A DNA stretch of 64,000 nt, taken from contig JADWQD010000008.1 of assembly GCA_016110215.1 (NCBI GenBank), positions 124,001-188,000 on the forward strand. Reading direction: 5' to 3'. The stretch is from Capronia americana. Lineage: Eukaryota > Ascomycota > Eurotiomycetes > Chaetothyriales > Herpotrichiellaceae. Shown piece by piece: positions 11,187-22,915 of this stretch. The number at the start of each line of letters is the position of its first letter. Position 1 is the first letter of the stretch. Under the pieces are notes generated by a model. That model was given only the letters and a program-made list of their open reading frames with translations. It searched no databases and was not told where the DNA came from. Made by a program: the position numbers and the translations under genes.

Positions 11187-11985
11187 GATGCCTCAAGCAA
11201 GTCCAGGAGGGTCCAACGGAGAGGTGGCATAGCGACGGCGGATGGTACTGGCCGTTCCATATGTACTCTCCGAACTCGAAACGAGTCCGTTGCCACCTGC
11301 AGCACGGATATGGCACTGCGTTGTGGAGCCTGTAAAAGTGATATGCCGAACCGCGAGCCAAGCACTTGGCCCTGTATAGGATGTTAGACCACTTACCTAT
11401 TGGAACCTTGTCGAGGACCCCCAGAGGCCCTTGGCGTACCCCAAGTTTGTGGAGGAGCGGAGTCCCCAGCATTCTCAATTGTATGACCACTACGAGTAGA
11501 GCTGGTTAGTGAAGCACTGCTGGTCAACTGCCGAAAGTTATGATGCCAAATCATGATCGACAGGCTGAGCCCCATGTTGTTGGATGGCCAGCATTGAGCA
11601 GCCTCTTCTGAAGCAACCAAGTCATGTGACCGATAGACAACCATTAATCATGGGTCTCAAGAACAAGTCTACAAGCAGCCGATCTTTCACAGCGCAATAG
11701 CCTATAAGTGTCTGGGTTGAGTTCCGGGGGAGAAGTCAAGAACCAAAGTTAGAAATTAGTGTGTCACGTGTGGACATCCAAGGCGGGACAGTCTGGGCAT
11801 GTTTGGCGCATTTGCAGTGCCTCCGCTATGCCAACTTTCTGCTCCCGACAACCAACAACTGCCAATTTCAGCGCAACCCACAATGTGGCTTGACGAGACC
11901 TCGAAATGGTAAATGGATGTGCGTTGAGTGCCACAAACACGTGGCCGCCTCTCTCTCTCGGCTAGGACACTCGAATCCAGGCACC
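11187..11985. promoter_or_regulatory. divergent intergenic region
   Basis: About 800 bp between the divergently transcribed sugar transporter and the 11986 gene. No coding sequence is supported. It should hold both promoters; I could not pick out a specific operator. Confidence 0.45.
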
Positions 11986-12681
11986 ATGGACGTCGTTGGA
12001 CTTCTTATCCTTACCGCGATTCCTACCGTGACTGGCGTCTGTCAGGCCGTCCATGGCCAGAGGGAACACAAACAGAGGGAGAAAGATGCCAGGCGCATGC
12101 AGAAATTCTATATCGATGTGTACTGTGAAGCCCAGAGTTCGCGCACGCGCGAGATCCATGAGAGAAGGCTTGTTCTACGAGATGGTCGCGTGTGGATTGG
12201 ACCCCACGAAGCCATAAACCCATGCGAGGATGGATATGTCGTCGAGGCATTCTATATCGAGTACCCGGATAACGAAGTAAGCGATCCGCGGCCAGGACCT
12301 TGTGCGGTATTTCACATCGAGACTGACACTACCACTCAGAGAGTCCCCGTGCCCCTTGGTCTGGTCACTCAAGTGCAAGACGATCCGCCGTTGTTGAACT
12401 GGATTTACGTGGACAAGGACACGATGGAATTGAAACACGGTAACAAGTCAGCCAGCGTAGAGCACCATGTTGGGCCATGGGATTGGACGGAGGACGAGGA
12501 GGGCATAACATTCGACGAGACCGAAGCCTTTACAGCCGTTGAAGATCCGGCGACGCGAAAATGGCAGCTATACTATGATATGGACAACGATGGGCTGAGT
12601 CGTTTTGTGCCAAAGGGCAGGCGGAAGTTCCAGATCAGCTTGGAAAGGTCGTTGATACCAGGCGCTGAAGGCGGAAAGTAG
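11986..12681 (+). CDS. hypothetical protein with an N-terminal membrane segment
   Basis: 231 aa from an ATG in an excellent context (GCACCATGG). The frame stays open upstream, but that part reads like 5' UTR and the conserved-looking N-terminus (MDVVGLLILTAIPTVTGV) begins here. Residues 4-20 are hydrophobic and could be a membrane anchor. A charged linker (about 28-40, HKQREKDARRMQK) leads into a soluble domain of about 180 residues rich in acidic and aromatic positions, including GPWDW near residue 165 and a FVPKGRRKFQ stretch near the end. The organisation matches fungal proteins of unknown function with a single N-terminal anchor. No enzymatic motif is visible. Confidence 0.7.
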   Translation: MDVVGLLILTAIPTVTGVCQAVHGQREHKQREKDARRMQKFYIDVYCEAQSSRTREIHERRLVLRDGRVWIGPHEAINPCEDGYVVEAFYIEYPDNEVSDPRPGPCAVFHIETDTTTQRVPVPLGLVTQVQDDPPLLNWIYVDKDTMELKHGNKSASVEHHVGPWDWTEDEEGITFDETEAFTAVEDPATRKWQLYYDMDNDGLSRFVPKGRRKFQISLERSLIPGAEGGK

Positions 12682-13018
12682 ATACCTGAGTGCTTAGTAA
12701 TACGCGACCGACGTGACTGTCACCCGCGCCTCATGTTGCTCTCATCGTGCTTGGGCGAACCCGTTCTCAACCTTCAGCGGGCATATTAAATCTCACTTCA
12801 AACTCTGATATGAAAACTCTCATAGTGAAGTGACTGTGTATCTTGCGTCAGCACACTGCAGCCGTCGGTGAAAGTTGGGTAAGGCAGAATTAATTGTAGA
12901 CACGGCCACGCTCCTTCACAATCCAATATCGTTCTTTGTTCAGACCTTTACCGACCTTCAACCATGATTATCTTTCGCCCAGCTCTTTATTCAGGAACTA
13001 CCAAATAGTCAGGCAATC

Positions 13019-15597
13019 ATGGCGGCCCAACCGGCTTTTGGCTGGGAAATTATTGGCAGAAAGGGCCACTGGGAAAAACTTCATATCGAGCCTTATAGCG
13101 ACGGCGAACAGCGGCAATGGCCAACAAAGCCTTATCGTCCAAGCTCGGAAGAGCGGTACTTGATCTCCCTGGCTAAGGCATGGGCCGAGAAGCTAGGAGT
13201 TGAGCAACCAGGTAAGATATGTCACCACCAAAAGATGCCACAATGGATCTCATGCTGATGAGGCTCGCAGGCGTTGAGTACTATCTGGACAAACTTCCTG
13301 ATGGCTTCGCTCTCTTCGAAATGGATCCACCAGGTGGCGGTTCGTATAAATACAAACGACTATTCGGACACCCAACCGGCAGATATTACGACTCTACCTT
13401 GCGTTTTCAGCCCCATTTTCTATGGTTAATGTCGGGTATGGAAGGAAACTGTGAATGTATCCACTGCGGGAAATTCATCCGAAAAGCCCCAGTCCAACAA
13501 AGAGTGCGACGTACTGTAGAAGAGACTCTGGTCCCCCGGGAGAAAAGAAAACCTCAACTGCTGTACGAGAGCGACAATTCATCCAGACCCAATTCGATCG
13601 CCGGCCCAAGTACTAGTGGCACATCTACGCGGCCTCAGCGTCAAGTGAGAGCGGCCGGTGCCCCTTACGCCCTGGACGAAGAAGGAACTGAGGATATTTA
13701 CAAGCTGCAGTTGAAGACACTTGAAGCGCACAGGGAGAGTAAAAAGGGGATCGAGGACGACATCTTGGAGCCCAACTCAATCGATTGGAGAGCGGAGCAC
13801 TCTTGGTCGCCGCCGAACGCGCAGGATTGGTTTGGAATCGACCTACTTCGACAAAGTCTCACTTCGATTGAACATCAGCACTCGTTCGTACCGCGAGTTG
13901 GTGAGCTCGTCCTCTTTTGCCCTATATTCCTTGACCAGCACTATCTGATGCTGGATGAACAAACGCAAGAGTACAAGTTTTACTCGTTCGAACAAAAGTG
14001 CTTTCACGGATTCCCAGCATGGCGAGCCGGTGTAGTTGCTGCCATTCCATCGGCTACTGCGGCAGATGGAGCTATGGATTTCCCCGACATTCAAGATATG
14101 CCGAAGAAAACCAACAGTCTGAATACCGGCGGCTTTCGGATTGAGACCTTCCCCGATCCGAACAACGAGCAGGATAAGACGGCGTCGAAGCAGTACCGAT
14201 ACCTGCCACTACGCAGCATACGACCATTCAGCCACTGGCAGATGTTACTTCGAGGCATCCCGCGAAGGAAATGGCACCCTTCGATCGAGTACGCTCTGAC
14301 CTGTATGACTAGCATTTCCCTCTTGGAGAAGTTCTACTTCAAGGGAGACTGGGAAAAGGACAAATCAGGAACCAAGAGACCTCATGCAAGTATTCGATGC
14401 AAGGGTGTCTATATCGGTGCCGAATTACTCACAGTTGGAGACGTAGTGCGGATAGCGCCACAAACTAAGGAGGCGGCTTGCACCGACGTTCTGATAGTCG
14501 AGTCGATCCGCTTACATCTGCGAGAAATCAAGCCTGAGCACTTCTTGCCAGAATCACCTCTACTGTCAGCGCAATCTTACATTTCCTTGGTCGGAAAAGG
14601 ATACACGACTGACGCAAGTCGCCACTCCCAATCATCAGCTCACGCCATCGCGGTCTCTCCGGAAGAGGTCAAGGCGACCTTCCGACCTGTCGGCTCCGCC
14701 TTATATGGTCCTTGGTACCCGCTACACGCTCCCCAAAATCGGTACGAGATTTCTCATGACCAGATACTGGGAAGACTGTATGAAGGCGCAGCAGTCCAAA
14801 TCTGGACGGGCCTTTTGCAGAGAGAGCCTGCCAATGACGAGAAGTATGCCAAGCCAAGGTTGGACTACGACTTACAAGGCATTCAAGAAGGTCGCATTTA
14901 TGCGACACAAGCCGATGAACGCCTTGATGAGTCACATGAAGAACCACTGCTTTGGTTCTGGGCTGACACTCGCGCCGAGGCATTAGACCTGCAGACTCTG
15001 AATGGGGTTGAGGTTGGGAAGTACGATAAAGTCCGCGATAAGGACACCTTAGAACTTTGGAGGACGCATCTGAAGATTCTTAACGGCCAACAGATCTCCG
15101 TCGACAGTATTTCCAAGAATTTCTTGAGTTTTTCCACTCTTGACTCCCTCCTGGGTGAGAAGAAGCGTGGCAGGAAACCCGGCGCTAAAGTCATCAACAA
15201 CAAGGTATACTATCCGGGTGATCCAGGATATGATGAACCAAGCCAGGAGGGCGAAACTGCAGTGCAGCTCACACCGAGCAAGCATAAGGGGAGCCAATTG
15301 GCAGGTGCAGCTCTTAATTCGACAGACGAGGAAGACGGGAGTGAGGAAGAAGCGTTTATGGATGCTCAGGAAGATTGGGGCGTAAACGCCGAAGCACAAT
15401 CAGATAGCCCCACGGTCCGACATGCCGTTCCAGCGCCCAAGCAACAGCTGAAGAGACTGAAGACCAAAGCTGAAATCATGGAAAGTGCGGCCGACGAGGA
15501 GTCATTTTCATTCGATGAAGATGAGCTGTTAGCACCGCTACCAATGGGAGACGAGAATGAAGGTAGCGATTATGATCCTGGAGCCGATGATGACTAG
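13019..15597 (+). CDS. clr2: transcription-silencing protein Clr2 (SHREC subunit)
   Basis: Two exons, 13019-13211 and 13271-15597, join in phase 1 across a 59-bp GT-AG intron to give 839 aa. In fission yeast Clr2 belongs to SHREC with Clr1, Clr3 and Mit1, the complex that deacetylates H3K14 and positions nucleosomes in heterochromatin. The N-terminal Clr2 silencing module is recognisable: LPDGFALFE near 74-82, GHPTGRYYDS, LRFQPHFLWLMSG and the CECIHCGK cysteines (C125, C127, C130). The central half carries the Clr2 core, starting near PRVGELVLFC. The C-terminus is acidic (DEDELLAPLPMGDENEGSDYDPGADDD) with a putative AT-hook-like KKRGRKPGA. Neighbours are unrelated. The intron makes the N-terminal exon easy to miss. 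Confidence 0.85.
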
Positions 15598-16052
15598 GAA
15601 AGCAATGGCGGACAGCGTGGTGATTTCCTAACGATGAGACGAGACCGGACGTATGGCCATGAGTAACCTTGAGGCGGGGGTGCTGTGAACGCTAGCACAG
15701 GTTGAAACAAATTGCTGCGAGCTGTCTGGATGATGAGCAGGTCTAGCATGATAGACAACAACCAACACGACCAAGAAGGAAGCCCAGCGTCTTCGTTTAG
15801 AGCTTAAGGAGGTGATGAATTAGGTGTAGATGCTCGTTCGAGTTTGTCCGCAGCCCAGCATTGCGTCATTGGATAATGCTGTAGGCGCCAAGAGAAACAG
15901 ATTTTCGGAACACCTTCCACGTTCAGCCCCGAATCGTAGTCTTGGCAATTCCCACAACGAAAATTGACCCCGAAGTTTGCGGCCTTTGAGTTGGTGATCG
16001 AATTGACAACGACGACAAGGACCATCTCCCTCACCCTAACACCACTGTCAAG
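15598..16052. promoter_or_regulatory. intergenic, rpl17 promoter
   Basis: No gene seen. The last 100 bp (…CACCACTGTCAAG before ATG) is a pyrimidine/CA-rich leader like those of rps25 and rps22 in this window. Confidence 0.45.
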
Positions 16053-16865
16053 ATGGTATGCGCTCTCTGCGAATCTCCCTCAATCTACGCTCGAGAGTAG
16101 CAGCGGTTGCTGACTCCTTCTGAATAGGTCCGCTACGCCCCTGCCGACCGCATTCCCAGTGCTCGTTCGGCTCGAAGCCGTGGCAGTTACTTGCGCGTCA
16201 GCTTCAAGAACACCCGCGAGACTGCTCAGGCCATCAACGGATGGAAACTTGACCGCGCCCTCCAATATCTCGAGAACGTCAAAGGACTCAAAGAGGCGGT
16301 TCCGATGAGGAGATATGCAGGTAGCACTGGCCGAACAGCACAGGGTACGCATATTCCATGTCTTTACTAAGGCGCGATGGTTGGTTCAATTGCGGGTCGA
16401 GATACTTCCACGACGGAAACATGATGCTCGTGCAAGACTTGTTGGATGAAGTTCGGGGTTGAGGCCGTGGTGTCTATACGAAATTCCAGGACAGCAACTG
16501 ACAAGTTTCTTGCTACAGGCAAACAATTCGGTGTCTCGAAAGCCCGCTGGCCCGTCAAGTCCGCCGAGTTCCTGATCGGTCTGCTGAAAAACGCCGAAGC
16601 CAATGCCGACACCAAGGGTCTCGACACCTCGAAACTCATTGTCAAGCACATCCAAGTCAACCAAGCCCCCAAGCAGCGCCGCCGCACATACCGTGCTCAC
16701 GGTCGTATCAACCCCTACATGTCGAATCCCTGCCACATTGAATTGATCTTGACGGAAGCGGAGGAGGCAGTCACCAAGGCTGCAGAGTTGGGTGTTGACA
16801 AGAGCACACGGTTGAGCACCAGACAGCGTGCTGCTCGGAGGCAGAAGGCCATCACCGCTGCGTAA
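16053..16865 (+). CDS. rpl17: 60S ribosomal protein L17 (uL22)
   Basis: Exons 16053-16055 (the ATG alone), 16128-16344 and 16519-16865 join to 188 aa, close to the yeast length of about 184. The protein lies near the exit of the peptide tunnel of the large ribosomal subunit. Hallmarks are VRYAPADRIPSARSARSRGS at the N-terminus, SFKNTRETAQAI, GRTAQ/GKQFGVSKARWPVKSAEF across the second junction, and the highly conserved HIQVNQAPKQRRRTYRAHGRI. Intron 1 begins right after the start codon (ATG|GTATGC), the same design as rps25 here. Intron 2 is long for this genome (174 bp) with its branch site CTGAC close to the acceptor. I examined it for a snoRNA and did not find a credible one. Confidence 0.96.
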
Positions 16866-17820
16866 ATGCTTGAATGAGGGTTGAGAAATGTTTCTACTAT
16901 TCCAAGTTTCTATCCATGGGATGGTTGAACAGAGATGCCATGGTCAAAGCATGCATTGGGAGTCTATGAGAAATGCGTCGATCCAACTCGAGATGGTCCT
17001 TTGAAGAATCCAGTTGTAGCACGGCATGGCATGCTAGATGGCCCCAGGCCGCCTTAGAGGAAGGAATGCCTGCCCGGGCCATGCTTGGTGATTTCCACAA
17101 TGAAAAGAGAACAAATCACGAGTCCAGTTCAAGTGCAGCTCACTGTTGTTCATTTCGCCCTCCTCAACAGCTACCTCCCTCGACTTCTTGTGTATCTACC
17201 TCTCCTCAACAATATCTCTGTGATATCACGTTTTTCTAGTAGGTGTGGCCCTAGACGACAACCCGTTCTTTGCGCTGACATCTGTCGTGCGGTCAACACA
17301 ACAACTCATTCTTTCGCAATCTCTCCCCCCTTCCACTGTTAAACTAGAAATAGTGGACCGTAGCCATTGTTACTGTAGCAGCCTGCAACGCTGACGCCGA
17401 CGCAAGTCGCACTTCTGGATACTGTCGAGGACATCGTCTCAATTTCAACCCCTTGGTTCACCATGTTAGACCAACAGCTCGACAAAGAACCGTTATCTGC
17501 TCATCGCAGGGACGCATCTGTAGCTCCCTTGTTCATTCCCACTGATAGTCAGTTCTCGCAAAGCGCAAGACACCTTAACCTTTGGACATATCATTGCAGG
17601 GAGGCGCCGCATAATAGGCTGATCATCCAGGGACGACTAAGCGCCACTTTGAAAACGACGACAATGATGTCGCTGCATCTTTTCTGCCAGCTTGTTGTCG
17701 GCCTCCTCCCAATCGTCGCGTCACCTACATCGTCAACCAACTGCTTCCATATCGCTGTCGCCTTTCACCGTCACCACCCTCAACCGAACTTGCCACTGAG
17801 ACGATCTCCAAAAAATCACA
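16866..17820. other. intergenic, no gene seen
   Basis: Short ORFs only, with no domain or codon signal. The right part is presumably the promoter and leader of the 17821 gene. Confidence 0.45.
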
Positions 17821-18276
17821 ATGGCCCCCAGTACTTTTCTTGCCCAGAACGCCAGCACCAAGACGAGCAAAACCAAGCCAGAGTACGCCAAGTACAAGTC
17901 TATGAAACACTTCTTCAACCACAAACGCCTCCAGCTCCTAGAGAAGACGCCCGCGCACTTCCACTTCCACGACCGCATCAAGCCAGGCACTCCTGGCCAC
18001 AGAATCCTGCCCTTCCCAGCCGGCCAACCACGTGTATCGCGCTCACCAGAGGAGGTCGCCGTTGACAAGAAGCGCCGTGTGAATAGAAGGTACCTTACCA
18101 GCTTGAATCCGGAGTGGTGCCTGCGCAGACGGCAGCTTGTCGAGATGTGGAACAAGGACATACATACGAGGCGCCAGTTGAAAGATCAGAAGAGAGCTAC
18201 GCCGAAGATGCAGGCACTGGCCTGGGAATTTAGGTTGCGCGAGGCGGTCAACGAGGACAGGGAAACCGCCCGGTAG
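17821..18276 (+). CDS. small basic hypothetical protein
   Basis: 151 aa in one exon, ATG in a good context (CACAATGGC). The protein is strongly basic (runs such as KTSKTKPEYAKYKSMKHFF, DKKRRVNRRYL, RRRQLVEMWNK) with a Pro/Gly-rich middle (KPGTPGHRILPFPAGQPR). The C-terminal 45 residues look helical. The composition would fit a nucleic-acid-binding or mitochondrial-ribosome-associated protein, but no family motif is recognised and no signal peptide or membrane segment is visible. A longer ORF overlapping upstream in another frame is low-complexity and was not chosen. Confidence 0.55.
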   Translation: MAPSTFLAQNASTKTSKTKPEYAKYKSMKHFFNHKRLQLLEKTPAHFHFHDRIKPGTPGHRILPFPAGQPRVSRSPEEVAVDKKRRVNRRYLTSLNPEWCLRRRQLVEMWNKDIHTRRQLKDQKRATPKMQALAWEFRLREAVNEDRETAR

Positions 18277-19044
18277 AAGAGACCATTGAAGGCATGTTGA
18301 ATGGGATGATATCTTGCACACACCGATTGATGCTTGCAAAACGTCGTCCCAAGCTCCCAAGAACTTATCGGTAGAGAGTTTCCTTAGCTGTCGATCCGGC
18401 TACTGTATCCGCTACCCCACACTCCCGTCTTTCTCCGGTGGGCGTCCGGCTCCGGCTTGGCTGCCACCGGAGCTGGCCCTCAGCCAACTACATGTACCTT
18501 CCCCGGACCCCCGTACGATCCTTGATATAGACCGAGGGCTCCTCGGTGCGTGCGCACACTCAGGTACTCAGCGGAACTTGCCAAGCGAGTCCCTCCGCAT
18601 CTCAACTCGACAAGTCTCTTACCAGATGGACCGGCGATTCGCTCGGCTGCGCGCTGGACCTCGAAAACGGCATAATCTGCGTTGATCTCCACGTTGCATT
18701 CGCCAAGTCTCTTGTCCTGACATGTTGTGTATGCCTGGCAGGGCGTCGGCAGTTAGGATCGACACACCTCTGACCCAAGCGATTGGATTCATGGTTGACT
18801 CTGACCCCGTTCCAGAAGAATCTCGTGCCAAAAATCCACGACGCCGGCGGCCCCTGGACTACCTGAACGGGCTTAGACCTTCAGACAAGATGAGCGTCGC
18901 CGCCTGCCAATATCCTTGTCGCACGTCAGGCCATCGTGGGGACCGGAGGGCCAGCAACCGACTTAATGAGCTAGCATCGCTCTCATTTCGCGGTCCGCAA
19001 CCCTCCAGCTTTGCGCCACTTGTGAAGGAACACCCACGACGACC
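18277..19044. other. intergenic, promoter of the Dal5-like permease
   Basis: No supported gene. ORFs here are short and overlap the start of the permease in a different frame. Confidence 0.45.
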
Positions 19045-21062
19045 ATGGCCGAGAAGCACAAAAGCGAGAGCCTCGAGTACGGCGCCAACGAGAAGGAGCT
19101 TGGCCTCCGATCTGGCAGCGTCGACGGGAATGATGGCCTGCGCACAGTTGATGCGGGCTTCAGCCCCGATCAGGTCGAAGCACACTACGATCAGAAGGAA
19201 GTGCGCAGGATCTTGAGGAAGGTGGACTTTCGACTCATTCCCCTGTTGGGCGTCCTGTACCTGTACGTATGAGCATTTACAACGCCCTCACGACCCCGGC
19301 GAGTCTATACTGACCACATAAACGGTAGCCTCGCATACATTGACCGCAGCAACATTGGAAACGCCAAGATCGCCGGCATGTCCGAGGACCTCAATCTCTA
19401 CGGAATGCGCTACAACACGGCGTTGACCGTGTTTTTCGTCCCATATGCGCTGTTCGAGGTACTGTCGTTCGCTGTGGTCATGGAACCGCGCATGCCCATG
19501 TCCATGCTCACACCAGACAGGTTCCTTCCAACATCGTCCTCAAGATGCTCAGGCCGTCGATCTGGATCTCCATCCTCTGCTTCTGCTGGGGCTTGGTCAT
19601 GACATTGATGGGGATTGTGACGACGTATCAAGGCCTTGTGGTTGCTCGATTCTTCCTCGGGCTGACAGAGGCGGGTTTCTTCCCCGCCGCTACGTATTGT
19701 GAGTATTGCTGCGCATGCACAAATGCTAGACGGACCCTCAAACTAACTTGTCGACCACCTTTTTTTCAGTGCTCACGATCTGGTACCAACGCTACGAAGT
19801 TCAACGCCGCATGGCCGTCTTCTACGCGGCCGCCTCGCTGTCCGGCGCCTTCTCCGGGCTCCTCGCGTTCGCGATCGAGAAAATGGACGGCATAGCCGGC
19901 CTGGGAGGCTGGAAATGGATCTTCATCCTGGAAGGCCTGGCGCCCGTGGCCGTCTCCTTCACCCTGTACTTCCTCCTGCCCGACAAGCCGGAGACGGCGC
20001 GGTTCCTGAGCAAGGAGGAGCGAGAATTCATCGTCAACCGCATCGCCCTGCACACCGGGTCCGGCGGCGGCCGCGTCACCAACGCCGACAAGATGAGCTG
20101 GTCGCACATCCGCGCCGGGTTCGCCGACTGGCGCATCTGGATGGCCGTCCTCCCCTTCTGGGCCTGCAGCATCGGCACCTACGGCTTCACGGCCACGGTG
20201 CCCACGGTGATCAAGCAGATGGGGTACACGTCCGCGCACGCCCAGCTGATGACCATCCCCATCTACGTCGTGGGCATGATCGCCACCGTGATCGTCGCCT
20301 TCTGGGCCGACCACGTCCAGCAGCGCACCCCGTTCATCATGGGCGGCTTCGCCATCGGAGTCGTCGGCTTTATCGCCCAGCTCGCGATCCCTCACCCCAG
20401 GTACCCGGGCGTGGCGTATTTCTTCCTCTTCCTCGTCGCCACGGGCTTGTACTGCCCATTCACGTGCGTCGTGACGCTGATTGCGAACAATCTGGCGCCG
20501 TCGTCGAAGCGGGCTGTCGGTGAGTCGTCCCCCCTGTGCGAACCGAAAATCTAGGAGTTCCACGCTAACCACCATCCTTCCCACCCTAGGCATGGCCCTG
20601 CTCATCAGCATCGGCAACGTAAGTAAATGTGTCACTTGGTTAATATTCCCCTGCGTCTTACATATCACTTCCCCTGATTTTAACAACTACTATCCACCCG
20701 CCATCCGGCCAGCCAGCCAGCCAGACAGCTAGACCAGCTCGCTCTGTGATGTGACGTGATGCAATGCAATGCAATATCACGGATACTAATAACCCACCCT
20801 CCAGATGGGCGGCATTTGCGGCTCAAACATCTACCTCGCTGCCCAAGCGCCCAAATACCCGACCGGCTTCGGCGTGTCGCTCGGCTGCTGCGTGCTGGGC
20901 ATCATCGCCGCCATGATCCTCCGCGTCGAATATTCCCGCCAGAACAGGGCGCGCGACGCGCTGATCGCCCACGAAGGCGAGGCCGCCGTCAAGGCGCGGT
21001 ATACGGACCAGGAACTGTTGGATTTGGGCGACAAGAGTCCGTTTTATCGGTATACCCTTTAA
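19045..21062 (+). CDS. Dal5-type MFS permease (anion:cation symporter family), six exons
   Basis: Exons 19045-19262, 19329-19458, 19521-19698, 19770-20519, 20590-20618 and 20805-21062 join in phase to 520 aa. Marks of the allantoate/nicotinate/vitamin permease family are VLYLLAYIDRSNIGNAKIAGM (split by intron 1), the FFVPYALFEVPSNIVLK stretch (split by intron 2), GLTEAGFFPAATYLLTIWY (split by intron 3), the central LPDKPETARFLSKEE loop and a GRV-type cytosolic linker. Twelve helices are expected. The substrate is probably a small organic anion or vitamin but cannot be specified. Exon 5 is a microexon of 29 nt. The last intron is 186 bp, holds a CCAG repeat, and has a strong TACTAAT branch site. 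A long antisense ORF under exon 4 is a by-product of its very high GC3. Confidence 0.88.
20706..20729. repeat. CCAG short repeat inside the last intron of the Dal5-like gene
   Basis: Four to five CCAG units (CCGGCCAGCCAGCCAGCCAG) lie between the donor and the branch site. They account for part of the unusual intron length. Confidence 0.7.
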
Positions 21063-22164
21063 GGCATCCGATAGTGTGCGAAGTGCAGGCAATCCCGGAG
21101 CGGGATGCACATGTAGGGACGGGACCGGTCGAACTGCTGGGGGGTGAAGCCAAGGAAGACGAGCAGGGGCGGGCTGTGTAAAGTAGTGAAATGAGGCCGG
21201 CCGGAGGATGAGAGACGATGGAAAAGGGAGAAGGTGAAGCGAAAGGGCGAGATGTTAGTTAATCGACAATACACAGTCCTGTATTATGTATTGTGCACTA
21301 TGCACCATGCAGGGTACGTACCTAGGTACATACTACGTATGACCTTGCACGTATTCTGGCGACCATGCACCCACGTTGCCTTGCCTGCCTTGCCTGCCCG
21401 CCTGCTTTGGAGAATCACCCGCCGGATCAAAAGATTCCGGTATTCTGTACATACACCACCGGCCTGTGTCCACAATCCACAGCACATTGGAGAATACCCC
21501 TTCGCCTACTCCTACTCGTCCCACGGTCACGACCACGATCAGGACCATGACCAGGACCATGGCCATGGCCAGGACTACACAGTACGTACTATGTACTTGA
21601 CCTACCGACCAACCGGCCGTTCACCGCGGGAAAATCAGAATTAAAATCCAAGTCTAGGTCTGGGTCTAAGTCTAGGTCTAGGTCCAAAGCCAAGAAATGA
21701 GGCGGAAGGCGACGATGAATAGTAGTACATAACAAACGTGAGAAAATACTCCGTACTCGTACTCGTACTCTGTACCAGAACTGGAAACTACCCCGTGGTA
21801 AACTGATGCTATTTTTGAGAAAATTTCGAATGTGTCCACGAATACCGAGTACGGAGTAGTATTTCCCATCATCATCATCATCGTTGGACGGGCTTCTGAT
21901 TCTGCTTCACCTTCACCTTCACATTGCCGCCCTTTCCATAAACACCCGGTCCTTGAAGGAGGAAGGTGTCGGTCGACTAATTCTTCCTTAAGAAAGTACA
22001 TGCTGCGTGCCATTTTTATCTACCGTGCGTGGTCGTGGTATGTTACCTACTACATATCCACGACGACCTCGTGAGGAAACAATCCCGTCTATCTTATTAA
22101 TCTGCCCCGCTCTGTTCCCTTCTCCATTCTTGCGGCGGCCTCGAAGAGGATGCCGAGTGATCTC
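21063..22164. other. convergent intergenic region with several simple repeats
   Basis: No gene recognised. It contains the palindrome GTACCTAGGTAC (21318-21329), a GACCATG/CCAGGAC stretch near 21530-21570, a TAGGTCTGGGTC series near 21650-21685 and CTCGTACT units near 21755-21775. It lies between the 3' ends of the permease and the cupredoxin gene. Confidence 0.5.
21650..21685. repeat. TCTAGG/TCTGGG/TCTAAG hexamer series
   Basis: Six imperfect hexamers of the form (A)GTCTAG(G). Non-coding simple repeat. Confidence 0.7.
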
Positions 22165-22915
22165 TCACGACAGGATATAAGCTGCAGCAGGGGCCAACAG
22201 CATCAACGACACGGCCGCTGCTCCAAAGTTCGAATTCGCGGCGTTGCTCGTAGCCTGTGCTGCCGCGCCGGTATCCGTAGCGGAGCCCCCGGCCGTGGTT
22301 GTCGTCGCTGCGGTGGCGGTGCCAGTAGACGTAGCTGAGCTTTGCGTGGCCGAGGAGGAGCCTGAAGAAGAAGAGCTACTGTCGTCATCGTCGTCGTTGT
22401 CGACATTTGCGATGAGGACACCCCCGGAGACGTCGCTGGGGGCGGAGCCGGACTTTCCGCTCGAGGCGCTCTGGTAGGCGGATAGGGTGTTGCCGCTTGC
22501 TCTATTGATGATCAGTTAGCGGGACCATAGCACTGCACTGCGGCATCAGCGTCACTTACGGTGGGTTGATGACAAAGGACATGCCCGCGGCACAATGGCC
22601 AGGAGCACCACAGTACATCCAGATCGGGTCCGTGCTGTTGACCTGGAAGGAGAACATCTTGCTGGCCTGGCCGGAGTTGGAGTTCACGACGCCCGAGTTG
22701 ATGCCCCCGGACATGGGGGAGCAAGGGTCGTCAAAGGTCGACTGCGTGGCCGTGTGGCCGCCGGGGTAGAAGTGGACGTTGACGGTATCGCCCACGGCGG
22801 CGGTGATGGTGTCGGGCTCAAAGGACAGGCCATCCTCGCCGGCATCGACGTCGAAGGTGGCAGCCTGGGCAATGGACGCGAGGGCGCCGAGGGACAAGAG
22901 GGCGTAGCTGCGCAT
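22165..22915 (-). CDS. GPI-anchored extracellular cupredoxin
   Basis: Exons 22915-22560 and 22501-22165 join in phase 2 across a 58-bp intron to 230 aa. A signal peptide (residues 1-18, ending AQA) precedes a plastocyanin-like domain. Its type-1 copper ligands are all present: H54, C102, H107 and M112, with the classic C-x4-H-x4-M spacing (YCGAPGHCAAGM). After residue 120 the protein becomes a Ser/Thr/Ala-rich stalk with an acidic DNDDDD patch. It ends in a hydrophobic tail (VSLMLLAPAAAYILS) typical of a GPI-attachment signal. Such serine-rich cupredoxins sit at the fungal cell surface; the physiological partner is unknown. The second exon is short and easily missed. Confidence 0.87.

Noticed and set aside
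16345..16518. Possible C/D snoRNA in the long rpl17 intron (ATGATGC … CTGA with GAAAC/GTTTC flanks)
   Set aside because: The C-like box has the wrong last base for a kink-turn, the flanking pairs are not adjacent to the boxes, and the CTGA is better explained as the branch site CTGAC near the acceptor.
17463..18065. 200-codon + strand ORF upstream of and overlapping the 17821 gene
   Set aside because: Different frame, His/Pro/Arg-rich low complexity, and the 17821 ATG has the better context.
19766..20686. 306-codon ORF on the - strand
   Set aside because: Antisense shadow of the high-GC3 permease exon 4; His/Asp/Gly-rich low-complexity translation and it crosses the introns.
21318..21329. 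GTACCTAGGTAC as a specific operator
   Set aside because: Related GTAC/CCTAGG words are scattered through several gene-free spacers here, so it looks like local composition rather than a site tied to one gene.
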